A stretch of DNA of 64,000 nt from Leptodontidium sp. MPI-SDFR-AT-0119 (lineage: Eukaryota > Ascomycota > Leotiomycetes > Helotiales > Leptodontidiaceae), in NCBI GenBank assembly GCA_020726505.1, contig JAHLEZ010000010.1:1240001-1304000 (forward strand), in the 5' to 3' direction. The notes under the pieces are model-generated. The model worked only from the letters and a program-made list of their open reading frames with translations. It made no database searches and was not told the DNA's origin. The position numbers and the translations under genes were made by a program. Positions 1-11,800 of this stretch are shown here, piece by piece (position 1 is the first letter of the stretch; each line of letters opens with the position of its first letter).

Positions 1-1406
1 CTGTTGATGCGGAAGCGAAGACCATTACTGCAGGAGGGGGTGCATTGTGGAGAGATGTTGACAGTGAAGCAGAGAAGTATGGACTTGCAGCCGTCGGCGG
101 AACAGTCAACCGTAAGTAAAAAGCTGCGGCTGGATTTGCGGAAGCAATGAGTTGAAAAGATGTTCAGCACTCACCCGCTTACCTTTTGCTCAGATACTGG
201 GGTTGGTGGACTGACTCTTGGAGGGGGATACGGGTAAGTACACTTCTTGGATCCTATGATCCTCATTTTGGCATATTCAGAGGGTCTGCTCCTGAGGACC
301 TCCATATGCACCGCGGGCATCACTCCCAGCAATTCTCCCAGAAGATGCATACTGACTCAATGATCTGTAGGTATCTCACTCCTGCTCATGGTCTGGTCAT
401 CGATAACCTTCGCGCTGTGGACTATGTGCTTGCTGATGGCCAAGTTGTCACTGCGTCGGACAATGAAAACCAAGACTTGTTTTGGGCTGCTCGAGGAGCA
501 GGAACCTGTTTCGGTGTAGCAACATCCTTCGTCTACAGGGCCCACGAGCAGAAGGATCCTGTTTGGGCCGCCATGCTCAGATTCGAGGATCATCAACTGC
601 CGGGTGTTGTTGAGTATGGCAATCGTTATCTCGAGATTGGCGAGGAGAAAACCTTGTTGCTCGTTGCATTCGCCAAAGTCCCAGAATTTGGAGAAGCACC
701 TTCGTTGATAGCGGTTTTGTTTTACAATGGCCCGGAAGATGTCGCGAGGTCGTTTTACGACGCTCTGTTCCAGTTAAACCCCGCTATTCTGATCATGTCG
801 GAGATGCCCTACTCAGCAATGAACGGTCTCATGAACGAGAACCTCTACCATGGCTTGCGCAGATCAATGAAGGGTTCGGCGTTTACAATTCCGTTAGAGT
901 TGGCCACTGTCAAGAAGATCCACGAGGACTTCACAGACTTCGTATTCAACCACAAGGACGCGGACCTGTCAACAGCCGTGATCGAATTCTACCCCTACGC
1001 GAACATGATCAGGATTCCTCAGACAGCCACAGCGTTTGCAAACCGGGGAGCGTACGGAAATCTGTTGTATATCATGACGTGGACAAAGCCCGAACTCGAC
1101 GAGATTTGCCGCGGCAAGGCTCGACTCTGGACTGCACAGGTGCAGGAAGAATTTCAGAAGATGAGATCTACTTTGTATGGGGCTGGAAAGATTGATGCAG
1201 TCACTAACGAAGCAGTCGGAGAGTACATGAACTACGACGGTGGGTTGTCCCTACCTAGATGAAAGTTCGATTCGCTGACTAGGTACTCTCTAGGTTTCGG
1301 TTCCGATGGTGACAAGATGTTCGGTGTCAACTATCCTCGCCTGAAGGAGTTGAAGATGCGCTACGACCCCAATAATCTCTTCAACAAGGGACCGAGGTTG
1401 ATTTAG
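1..1406 (+). CDS. FAD-linked (BBE-like) oxidoreductase, 5' truncated by window
   Basis: Berberine-bridge-like flavoprotein that binds FAD through a PCMH-type domain and oxidises small organic substrates; many are secreted or belong to secondary metabolism. The window starts inside the FAD domain, so the signal peptide and the first flavin-attachment residue are not visible. Exons are 1-111, 194-233, 371-1239 and 1294-1406, all joined in frame by GT-AG introns. The protein reads GGGALWRD, then GGTVN, then [14 protein letters not shown] and HGLVIDNL, the classic glycine-rich FAD-binding run, followed by [13 protein letters not shown], where many relatives have the second flavin link. It ends with the BBE tail NYPRL...[14 protein letters not shown]. 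No intact substrate-specific motif was recognised, so the substrate is unknown. The next gene converges on it 329 nt downstream. Confidence 0.9.
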
Positions 1407-1734
1407 GGGGGAACTTTTGGAGATGGAAACCCGTTGATAAATTTACGGCTTCTCTCCACTCCAGGTACGGCACAGAAGGTCCTGCGCAATTGCTGTTACA
1501 ATCTGGGGGTTCAGCTTGACGGAAGTCACTCTCAACTTTCATAAGTACCGCAAGAGATTGCTCGAGGCTTGGGTTCTTCTTTCAATTGATATTTACTTGA
1601 AATGAATACCTGTGCACTCAGATGATTGTGAATCGGAAGCTTACCCCATCATGTGCACATTATCATCCAGGTCTCAAGCATAGAAAACAGATGCGTTTTT
1701 TTATCTCGGGTTATATCTTTTGGGTATCAATGTC
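1407..1734. other. Intergenic interval between convergent genes
   Basis: About 330 nt that should hold the 3' UTRs of both neighbours. Short reading frames here have no coding character. Nothing else was recognised. Confidence 0.6.
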
Positions 1735-3974
1735 TCAAGTTACAGTTGCAAAACTCTCTTTCCTCTGCCTCGGCGTCCGTCCCTCTCGACTCCCCGCACT
1801 CGACGAACTCCGCACATATTCGGCATACAGCTGTCTGTCATCTACCTGACTATTAACCCTTCCCGAATCACCCCTCCCTACAAGCACACCAGTTCTAGAC
1901 TCCCTAGTCCTCTTCAGTCCAAATCCACCATCAACTTCCATATCTAAGCTCGGAGTGCCTCTCATCGAGCCCGCTCTGCTGGTATTCCTCGATCTACTCC
2001 CGCTTCCAGCCAGGCGTCTCCTCTCCTCCGCCATTTCATCTACCATGTCATATATTGGATCTCTCCTCCCATAACTACTGTTGAAAGGCTCTCCATCCAC
2101 TGGCACCAGAATCACCATCCACACCCCGACCCGATCATCACTTCCTAGCAAAGGCGTGCAGCGGATAAATCGCGGCTTGACCTCTGCTGGCCCGCGTCCG
2201 CGCTCGCCGGCGCGTGTGTTCTTAGGTAGCCAAAGGACTTTGGCTGTTACAGAAGCACCGTCTCGAAACGCGGCCTCGAGAGCTGATATTGTTTGCGTTG
2301 GACCTCCGAGCTTAGTGAAGAGGTGAGTTCGTAGAAGACCAGGGATACGGAGGGACGGGGAGACGAAAATTATCTGCAAGGATGGGTAGGGGCGGACGAG
2401 GAGGTACTGTTGTTGTCGTTAGAATGCTGTTTCGATTTTAGGGGAGGGGTTGAAGGGTTGTTTCTCGCTTACATGTTTATATACCCCTGGAAGGTTCCTG
2501 TTCATTGGATTCGAATTACTGATATTCAAATGCGAGAAATTGAGCCCGTTATCCACGACTTCTTCGCCTCCTATAACGCGTTTGGATTGTCCTCTATTCT
2601 TTACGCTCGTCGGTACACCAGATCGGACGGAATCAGCATCTGTGGAATCATCCCATCCGCGACTGTTTCGGTTCGCGACATCAGACTCTTCGTGGCTGAA
2701 CATCATGCTCAGTTCCTGGAGTTTGGAGAGAGACTCTTTTGTTTTGTTACTAGGGTGGTGAACGGAAAATTTTGATCGGAGGTTGTGTTGTTCTGCAGTG
2801 GCTTCGAGACGTTTCGTTTCGTCGTTGTGCAGAAGGGCACGGAAAGATTCGATTCCCAACCCTTCTATGACAAGGCCAGTTACGTCGATTTGTGCACCGA
2901 TAAAATAGCGAATTACGCCTTTATCATCATAGAGTGGCGAGCACATGAGCAGATTAACGAAAGGAGTTCCATCTCGACGACTGGATTTGTCAGTTTTGTT
3001 TTCATTCCTTGGGTTGGAAGTGGGGTTTTACTAGTTCAGCAAGATCTCATTAGATTCTTGTCCAAGGGATATTGCTTTTGCCAGCCTCAACGTCGTATCC
3101 TTGTCCGTTGCTGGGCCCTGTAGAAACCTGCAATTGCTGTTGATTGCATAATTCGTACCGTACTGGGTAGTTCTGTGGAACTCTGCAAGGCAGATCAGCT
3201 AATGCATACGTTCCGATGTTCGTACAATTCGGGACAGAACTTACCTTCGCTTGCGAATATTATGGGGTTGTCATGAACTGACGGATCAGTCAAACAATAC
3301 ACCTCTGCCAGATTTCCAACCAGATCTCGCATTATGGGAATTCCCTGACCCGTTATATCTCTCGCCACGCAATCGCTAACAACTCCAATCAACGTGTGGG
3401 TAACGAAAGCCGGTAAAGCCTCCGAGCAAAGCAGCAATAACTCCCGAGCGGCGTAATCCTCGAAACGAGCATCTGTTGCTGCAGCTTGTACACGCGAGAA
3501 CTTGCAGTAATCCGTATGTGAAGGCCAGCGAATCGACCTAGCCACCGCGTTCGCGTACTCGATAGCTTTCATCGCTTTGCGCATCTCTAGGTATCGTATC
3601 AAGGTCGGTACTAAACTCGGTCTGAAGCGATTAAGGAAGGTCGAGAACTGGTAGAAGAGCAGATGGTCGCCCAGAATAAAGTTTAGATGCTCTGCTGAGA
3701 AGAGACGCTTCACGACATCTTCAACTCGGACGCCGCTAGCTGCAACGGTTGGCGGTTGGAGGTCGAAGAACTCTACTTCTCCTGTTGTGTCTCCGCCCTT
3801 AGGTGGCTTTTCATCGACTTCATTTGCCATTTTGGGAGCGGTGTTGTTGAGAGACGGGTCGAGAGATAGGTTGATTGGAGACAGATGGAGTATATCTAGG
3901 TGATCTTTCAGAGGAAGTTTAGAGAGTCGATGGACTGAAATCGTAGGGCTACTTTGAGCGCTAGCTGGCTCCAT
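1735..3974 (-). CDS. RGS-LOV blue-light photoreceptor (BcLOV4-type)
   Basis: Predicted 686-residue protein combining a regulator-of-G-protein-signalling domain with a flavin-binding LOV domain. Characterised fungal members bind the plasma membrane when blue light forms a cysteine-flavin adduct. Exons are 3974-3245, 3182-3032, 2980-2473 and 2406-1735, and their total length is a multiple of three. The RGS-like helices lie at roughly residues 80-220, containing AEHLNFILGDHLLFYQF. The LOV core follows with NSNCRFLQGP (Cys about 261, the predicted photo-adduct residue), ISLGQE, then YRRDGTPFVNLL, and RYFIGAQIDVT. The 51-nt third intron must be removed to rebuild NYRRDG; left in, it gives a stop. 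The C-terminal half contains conserved segments such as YLLVRPYPSLQIIFVSPSLR and LGGPTQTI that belong to this family's uncharacterised C-terminal region. Start chosen at the first ATG upstream of the RGS domain. Family identity is well supported; light response here is inferred. Confidence 0.9.
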
Positions 3975-6000
3975 TGATGTTGTTCTCAAAGGTACTCGAC
4001 TGCGGGAGCATACTGCTGTCAATATGTTGGAGATGGAGGTACAAGGGAAATTGTGTGTTACTTCCAATGGCAGTCTCCGTCGCGAAAAATATCATGAACT
4101 TCAACGGAATTTATGAGAACAGAAACAGAGGAACTTGCTTCCTCTTCTTCCAAGAATGGGGGGCGCTTTGGTTTTAATCGCTACATATTTGAACGGGCAG
4201 ATACTTGTTGAAACTGAGCGATGACCGCCGTTGTATCTAGGATCTGAGGGTAGAAAATGTCCGATGCGAGAAGGTGTCGAGTCCACAGCGGATACGATTC
4301 TCCATTATCATGGATAAAGCCCCGGCCTTTCCTTGAAATGCTGTTGCTCCCTTAAAGGTCCGCAAGGAAATGGCCCACTCGAGCTCTTGAATCGTCTGAT
4401 TTCTGCAGCCAAAAGCGTAGTGACCCGAACGTTCAACTTTCAGGGAATGACGTTAACGAGATAAACATGGGAGATCTCGATTGGGAGAGTAAAATCATGA
4501 CGATAGACCATGGTAGGGACGATCAAGAGTTTAAAAATCCAACCCCACCCCGCTTTGGCCCATAGCCACGGGATTGGGGTGACCTTGCAGTCCCAGGCAT
4601 GGATTGATCCTGGCTCGGTAGGCCAGAAGCTAAATCCTTGGGAATTTATGGTGGAGTTAGGAGCCTAATCAAAATAGAAATATGGGACATCGTTCCCACG
4701 AAGTAAACAATTTAGAGATGTTGTTGACGTTAGCTAGAGAAGCCAGCCCTTTGTCTTAAAACAGAATTTTCAAGGAAGAGTTGTTCAACATGAAAAACGC
4801 AGCAAAGCTAAAGAGGATTCAAAATTTTAGCGCCTTGGTTAGGATAGCTTAGCTGGGTGAAAAAAGTCTGCAGATGGTTATATCAAGATGTCAAGGCTAA
4901 ACGGACCGTGCTCATGGGCGTTTCAAGACTTAGAAACGTGTGTGGTCAGACTGTAAGGAGCCGGATCGGGCCTAGGCATGACTTGATGGTTCAAGCTCAA
5001 ATTGATTGATAACAGGTTCTGTCAGAGTTCGGATGGATCCGTGCTTTAAGTGGACGTGACTGGAGACGACACTTCGCTGTTCACAAGTTGAGTGCCGTGA
5101 GGCGAACTGGTGAGGTTCAACAAAGCGTATAGAACGGACAAAAGGCGACGAACTACGATTTGGGAAGAACATCGAGAAGGAATCAACACTTTGGCAGAAG
5201 GAGACGAGAGAGCTTAAGAGAAAAAGAAACAATACGCACTTGTCTGTTCCGCAGTAAGAAGCGTGAGCGACTCTGTGGGCAATGCCAAGCTGTTATCTAA
5301 TGACAGGACATTCCACGGTGAAGACATGATATCCATTTTTTCATCTTTTTTTTCAAGCAATATTCTGAGATTGGAGGATTATGGACTTGGCATCACTGGC
5401 TACATTGAAAAGCTGGAGTTGGAGTGAGGAAGGTACTGAGGCGATCTCGGGGACAGAAGTGACGATTGACTGACTAGAGAATATGGCTAATCGTTTGTGG
5501 TATCCAAAGATTGGGTCGCAAGCGATAGATTTCCTCAAAAGCCGCTGCATCCATGAGCATATGAATACCTAGACAGTCTATACAGGCTTCCGGATATGAG
5601 AATTGAATGGAAGTTTGCTCGACTCAGCTGTATGGAAAATCGATGCCTCTGGGTTGGGCAGGGAAGGAAGGAGAATCTTGAAACTATTGAATTGGCAGAT
5701 GGGGAAAGAAGTAACAATCAACGGTTGATATCCTCCTGAACAGGTAAATTTGATCAATACAGCCTATTTTCATTTGCTCACTACCAATATCTCTTAGGAA
5801 CGGCTTTATTGTAATTTTTTGACCAGTTTACAGGTTCTGTACCATTGCTTGACCAGATTGTCCCTTGAGCGCGCGATACATTGTATTGAATACCCGAGTT
5901 GTCGCTGGTTCAACAGGCTTTGGGTTGATTGGAGAAGTTGAGAGCGTTTGCAACATCCGCTTGCAGACATCAGAATCATCAGATCACAGTGCTGTGTCTT
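3975..6000. other. Long interval with no recognised gene
   Basis: Two kilobases upstream of the RGS-LOV gene. Reading frames of 60-110 codons on both strands are interrupted, lack recognisable motifs and lack plausible splice joins. The part next to 3974 should hold the photoreceptor promoter and 5' UTR. No tRNA, repeat or transposon ends were recognised. Confidence 0.5.
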
Positions 6001-7453
6001 ATGGGGTCGAGTCCAGAATTGAGAGAGCCCCTCACCAGCATGGACGGAGCGATTTCCAGAGAGACTTGGTTCTGTCAGACGACTAACAAACTCCCGGCAC
6101 CGAGATGGATGGCGCTCATACGGGAAAATCTCAATCAAAGTCATCTTGATTCGTCTTCACCAACCCAAAACATCGTTTCAGTCCCAGTACCGTATTCGAA
6201 GACAGGCTTGCAGAATACTATCTGGCCAAGTGATGATCAACAAGGAGACGATGAGGAGACCGATAAATTTGAAGTCGAGCGTTCCCAAAGGCAAGGCACG
6301 TCGATGCAATTGTTAAATACTTCTGCCAGAAAAAGACCAAGAAAGATGGATAACAATCCAAAGGCGAGGACACACACAAGTAGAGAGCTTGAAGCGGCAT
6401 CAATCATGCTCTCTTCCACGACAGATGTTTTTGAGCGACCTGTTGCAATGTTTTATACGGCTGCCGATTATTATACACCCGCAGGAGAACTGAACTACCC
6501 GAACCCACCTCTTCCACCACTGGCTTTCCTTCCGAAAAATCCTCTGGACAAGGACAAAAGCAGTCGAAGCTTGCCGACTCCGTCGGTGAAGAAACAGGCG
6601 CCAAGAGAGCGATGCAAACGAGGGCGAGATGAGGGTTCAATAAGTCAATACGAGAAACAGATGCAACATACGCAACGATTACCACGCCCACCGGCTCCGC
6701 TGGGGGAGAAACAGGTGCTCAGAAAGTCGCACACAAGAGGGGGAGCTGAGGCCTCATTCAGTCTGTCTATACGAGCAACAGGTGCAACACACGCAACAAT
6801 TACAATACTCGCACGAGATAGAACGTATGGAACTGGAACAACGTATGCAAAATATCTAGAACCTGCAAGAAAGCGAACAAAGGCATCTCTTCTACGAGGA
6901 GCTAGAGTTGCAAGAAAGACAGTCCCGACAATTATTTCAACAGCGATTGGCAGAGTGGCCGCAGGAAAGAGCAATAGCACCGAGGAGGAGCAAGTACGAT
7001 ATCTCGAACATCGATCCTCCTAGATTTGTGGCTGCCCTTGATACCTCAACCCTCGACAGCCACTTTGTCACAACCACAGGTACCATTCATGCCGCATCCT
7101 CGACACCCTCGATGTCACATCGTTCGACAAAATCTATGTCACAACCTTCGACACCGTCTGCAAAGCCTCCAGCGACTCATATCTTCTGGACCATGCCTCC
7201 ATTAGAACATGAGCAGCGACTTAAACAATACCAAGAGGAGAACTTTGCTCATTGTGCTAGAAACGGTTCGATCGTTTCAACACAGTCGTCGAGTAGAGAC
7301 CGGGCTCCCCAGCAGACGAACTATCGAACTTGTGTCAACAACGAACAGCATGCCACAATCCTAACAAATTCACCATCAATCGCATTACTTCCAGGAAAAT
7401 TGACTGATGAGACTATCGCTTCGAAATCGTCGGAGCCTCCAGCCCGAGACTAA
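6001..7453 (+). pseudogene. Degenerate gene for a Gln/Glu-rich coiled-coil protein
   Basis: Not recognised as a known family. One frame is open from 6001 (ATG) to 7023 and encodes a basic, proline-containing polypeptide (segments KKQAPRERCKRGRDEG and ISQYEKQMQHTQRL). From about 6760 the coding character jumps to another frame: YEQQVQHTQQLQY, HEIERMELEQRMQNI, then an in-frame TAG at about 6859, then LQESEQRHLFYEELELQ and a Ser/Thr-rich tail ending at 7453. The second frame is a clear coiled coil, so the original protein probably ran across both. The shift coincides with a decayed tandem duplication at 6585-6803. The TAG could have come from CAG by a C-to-T change. An undetected intron could rescue part of it, but no convincing GT-AG pair was found. 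Function unknown; it lies just upstream of the gasdermin-like gene. Confidence 0.5.
6585..6803 (+). repeat. Decayed ~100-bp tandem duplication
   Basis: Copy one is about 6585-6682 and copy two about 6703-6803. Both read GAAACAGG, then a GAG-rich stretch, then TACGAG-AACAG-TGCAACA-ACGCAAC. They differ by scattered substitutions and by several extra bases in copy two, which changes the reading frame downstream. Confidence 0.7.
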
Positions 7454-7915
7454 TGGAAATAAAATCATTCGCTATTCCTGAGTTCCAACCGAATTGAGCA
7501 CCTAGGTATGGATGGAAGTCTTAGCAATCGTGATGCGGAGGTGTTTTTAGTCCCTGTCATGGAGCTGATTTAGGGATCCACAAAGAAGGAGGAAATCCCT
7601 AAGGTTGGGAGTAAAAAGGGCAGTTCGTCGCTGTCAGTGAGGTCAACCCAAGAAAAACGGCCTTGTTGTAAGGGAAAGAAGTGATACTGTATCTTTCAAC
7701 TACTTCGTCGCTTAGGCTCCAGTTTAGTTCAGCGAATCGGCTCAATGTTTTGATGACTAATTAAAGCCCATGCTGTGTTTCGATGTGTTGGAAGGCTGAA
7801 TTTCTCTCTATGCAACTTGGATGTTGATGCCAACAAATGTACAGCTGCCTGGGTTATTGAAGAGTAGTCTCGTAACCAGCAGCAGGCTCCAATATATCCT
7901 GCCAAAGGTATCGCC
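7454..7915. other. Interval upstream of the gasdermin-like gene
   Basis: About 460 nt expected to contain the promoter and 5' UTR of the gene at 7916. No coding region or specific regulatory site was recognised. Confidence 0.5.
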
Positions 7916-8746
7916 ATGAGCAACTCAAAGAAGACGTATTTCCTGGCCCCTGACTTCCATCTGCCGCCGCCACCAAATGGGCCTCTCTCCCTGGGAAGCA
8001 TCATCACATCGCCGAGCACTCCAGAACGAATTCTGAACAAAGCAAACCAGACACCTCTTTCGGAGGCATCAATCTATGTCTCGCACCAACGCGATTGGTC
8101 AAGCACCCGTGGCGTGTTGAAGGAAAATACATTTGGAGTTTGGACCAGCTTCTTGCAACTCATTCTAGGCATCAGCGCGGATGTTGAGGTCCATCGAAAG
8201 CATGATACCAGCGAGGCATACAAGTGTCGTGATCTGGAGACAACATACTTTCACCCGGACGAAGCTTACATCCATGCGAGTCTGAAGCATCCGACGGTGA
8301 AAAGCTACATGGAGAAATCTTGGTGGAGGACGCCTGTGTATCTAGTGACGGGTATTAAAATTGCGCGAGGGATGAGTGCAGAAAGTGAGAAAGTGCGTGG
8401 ACATGGTGGTGCCTTGAGCCTGGGAGTCGATGCAACATTGTTGACTGGTGGGGTTCCTATCCAGGCAGGCCCACAGGTCGAGACTGCTTCGGAGAAGATG
8501 GAAAGCGTCAGCTGGTCAGGTGGCGAAGACTTCATATTTGCCTACCGACTTGTCAGAATCAAGAAGCGACTTACATCTGGAGAGTTCACAGAAGTTGATT
8601 ACAACAAAGGAGCGCTCTATGATACTGATGCAAGCTCTAACTCGGAACAAGCTTCAGGTCAAAGCTGGTCGTTTGACGAGGTGGCTGGAACAGATGATGA
8701 TGCTGAAGATGCCCCCACTTCAATCTGTACAGAGCCGGAGCCGTAG
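7916..8746 (+). CDS. Gasdermin-like pore-forming protein (HET-Q1/RCD-1 type candidate)
   Basis: Single-exon, 276-residue cytoplasmic protein without signal peptide or ordinary transmembrane helix. The order of elements fits the gasdermin N-terminal fold. An opening strand with KTYFLAPDF leads to GPLSLGSII (residues 22-30), the place of the conserved 'L.DiL' segment. Then VYLVTGIKIARGM (141-153) corresponds to the 'vYvVTe' strand, and SVSWSGGEDFIFAYRLVRI (198-215) corresponds to the 'ipkGt.lAfrv..l' strand. A basic stretch (RIKKR) is followed from about residue 232 by a 45-residue tail rich in Asp and Glu. Characterised fungal gasdermins have a similar size and are activated when a protease removes a short C-terminal tail. 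The adjacent convergent gene encodes such a protease 130 nt away. By homology the freed N-terminal part would oligomerise in the plasma membrane and kill the cell during heterokaryon incompatibility. Assignment rests on pattern reading, not an alignment search. Confidence 0.75.
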   Translation: MSNSKKTYFLAPDFHLPPPPNGPLSLGSIITSPSTPERILNKANQTPLSEASIYVSHQRDWSSTRGVLKENTFGVWTSFLQLILGISADVEVHRKHDTSEAYKCRDLETTYFHPDEAYIHASLKHPTVKSYMEKSWWRTPVYLVTGIKIARGMSAESEKVRGHGGALSLGVDATLLTGGVPIQAGPQVETASEKMESVSWSGGEDFIFAYRLVRIKKRLTSGEFTEVDYNKGALYDTDASSNSEQASGQSWSFDEVAGTDDDAEDAPTSICTEPEP

Positions 8747-8876
8747 CTCGATTTTGGGCCCAATATCAAATAGTAATACGGTATCTAAAGAAGCTTATTT
8801 AAGTTCAAAGTTATTACTACAGAAAGCTGGCATGTGATTTGAGTAGACGTGAATGGTGGTCAACTTTCTGATCAAA

Positions 8877-11800
8877 TCACAGAGCTTTAAGCTCCGCAAG
8901 TATGATATCGCATACAGTCGAATCTTGGTACTTCTTAGGGTCCAGCAAATCCCACGGTACGATGTAGTCATAACCTGCCCTCGTTCGCATCATTTTTCTG
9001 AATACAGAGCTCATACCAGCAGAAGACATTAGTTTCCGAAAGGTCCTGACATCCTCCTTTGAAAGTTGGCGATCCCATCGAGACAATGCAGACTTGACGA
9101 AATCCAAAACGATGGCTGCAATTCCAGCCGCAATGGGAGTTGCGGTAGATGTCCCCGACTTCCGAACTTCCCCTCCTTGTCCCAGGTGAGGTGGCCAACA
9201 TGATTTGACTGCTTGTCCAAGCACCGCAAAGTTGTCTCCTCTCGTGGCTTCAGTTGGAGTAAAGTCGCATCGATTACCGTAGCTGTCAGTGGCATATATG
9301 CACAGCACTTGCGGCAGCCGTGCCGGCCAAGCAATGTTACTATTCCCTCCCTGATTCGAAGCCGCAGCAAGCATGATGACATTGTTGCTGTCCGCAAGTC
9401 TGATTGCTTCGTCGATGCTTTCGACCGAATGCTCAAAGCCGAAGGACATAGATATTATGTCCACCTTCCATTCTTCTACTGCATACCTAATTGCCTGTAT
9501 ATCAGTCAGTATGCCGCTTTCGGCTAATCCTCTTGGAGAAAATACATCGACAATACGTTGGTGGATGACTTTAGCCATCACCTTCCCCGAGGTCTCCTTG
9601 TGATCCTTGAAGACTTGAGCAACGAAAATCTCCGCATCAGGAGCAACTTGAAGAAGCAGTGCTGTAGCGTGGGTGCCATGGCCATCGTAGTCGCCCTTCT
9701 CTTTTCGCAGAACTTGACCAAGACGCTCGTTCTCGCTTAGCCAACTTCGTCGACCGCCTATGCGATCTTCGTATGCCCACTCTGCTTCTTCGGGAAGATC
9801 TAGCCCTGTGTCAAGAACGGCTACTCTGATCCTACCTGGTTGTTTAAATACTTCGCAGGGAGGGTTAGCTGTGTCGTGGCTCAGGTTGCTCTCTTTGAGT
9901 GGTTGAACAACACGTTTGTGCAACGTATCAAACCATTTATCAACTTGGGATGTCCTTCCTTTCTGTTAGAATGGGAAATAGTGAAGTTCACTGCCGTGAC
10001 TTACACCTGGGCGCTGATAGTACCATCTTGGCCATCGTCATAGAGACAGACATGATGCTCTTGATTTATTTCTATTGCTGCTGTTCCTAGTGAGATGGAC
10101 TTCAAGCTCTCCACCAGGCCTGGAAGTTTGCTTTGGACAGAAACATGTGGCGAAGAAGATTGTGTCTGCTTTCTCCGATGGCGTGATACGCGCGGAACAA
10201 CTGCTAGAAGCTGATCTAACTTCTCCACCGATATGCCGAATATTTTCAGCTGGGCTATTTCAAGAGGCTTGACGATCAATTCGAAAATCTGCTGTCTAAA
10301 CACGGGGTCATCAAAGGAAGTGTCTCGGCCAAAAGCGTCTGTGAATGTTTTGTCATCGAGGCAAGCCTCAATAGCTTGGACGAAGTCTACGGAGCTGTCA
10401 TCTCTGCACTCGTCGAGCATTTCCATTGCAACGGGACGATCGGCATCGATGTGAAGGGCGCCGTAACGATTTGGACTGTCTTCTGGTCTTTCCTCCTCAA
10501 TGGGCCGACCCAGTTCAATTTGCAAGAGCAGAATTCCAAGTGCTAGGATCCCGGGATAAGGATGAATCCGGAATCGTACATCCTCTTCATTTACAGACTC
10601 CTCAGAGGGATCTGTTGTACATGCGAGGTACGGCCTTGTTAAATCTGGAATTTCCTGGCTTCTAGGTTTGTAGAAGCATATTCGTGTCTTGTCTAGATCC
10701 TTGAGCAACCAGGGCCCTCTATAAAGATGTAGGAGGCTATTTGCCAATATAACTTGAAGGATGAGTTTGTCCCGCTTCTTGACCAATTGCAAAGACCGAG
10801 AGCTGAGCTCCAAGAACTTCCCCAGGGAAACTTGATCCTTCCTTTGGATTTCTTCAATGGAGGAAGATGGATTGAGATACCAGAGTTTATCATCTTCGAG
10901 GAGGAGTCTCATGCGACATGGTGTTCGGGCCGCAACCTCATCGACTAAATTACATATCCCTTCGACTGGCCATCGGTCTTCCGGTCTAATGTTGGAGACT
11001 GATAGCTCACTGGAAGGCACGGAAAACGTAACAGTTTTAACATTGGCTTTGACTTTGCCTTTAGTCGCTCTGCGATCGAAATGTATGTCAGCGAACATTC
11101 CTTAGAATTAGGAGATGCATGTGGCTCGCCTTGGTGCAAGCAAAATCTCGCTCTCTTGCCACTTGACAGGTGCATGAGAAGGACTGCAAAACACAATCTC
11201 AAATCTCTCTTCGTCAATACAAGCACGATATGTTGATAATCGGATCATCGTGTCAGTATGAGGATTGTGGCCTTCGCATTTCCAATTTTGGACAAGTGTC
11301 CGATAGAGGGCAGTGGCCCGATCTCTAGTTTGGTACAATGGCATCCATGACTCTTCCAGACGACTCTCAGCTCGAGATGCTTTGGGCCCGAAGGTGTATT
11401 CCTTCTGTGTGATAGCTGTTTTTCGCATAACGATCCCCAGTTCCCGGTTGCACTTGGTCAAGCGATTAACCATACGGACACGATTCTCTTTTTTCTTGTC
11501 TTCCAAATGTATCATTGTGCGCAATTGCTGGATGCCCAAGCTGGAGTCCTTGGCTTCGGCGCCTTCAATTCGGTGCTGGAGATCTCGCAGTCTTGGATAT
11601 TTACTGGACGTATATGTGGCTCGCAGATTATATTGTGTCTCCTAGAAGCAGTATCGGGGTCAGAAACAGCAATTCTAACATAAAACTGAAGATGGGAAGT
11701 TGAAAAGACCAAAAGATTAGAATTTTATTGGGAGTCTGAAACGTAATATACGAACCTTGACAAAGCGACTTTCAAGCACGTCCAACACTCGGATTATGAG

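Noticed and set aside
186..1262. 358-codon reading frame starting at 186
   Set aside because: It begins at TTG inside the first intron region; spliced exons give the true flavoprotein frame.
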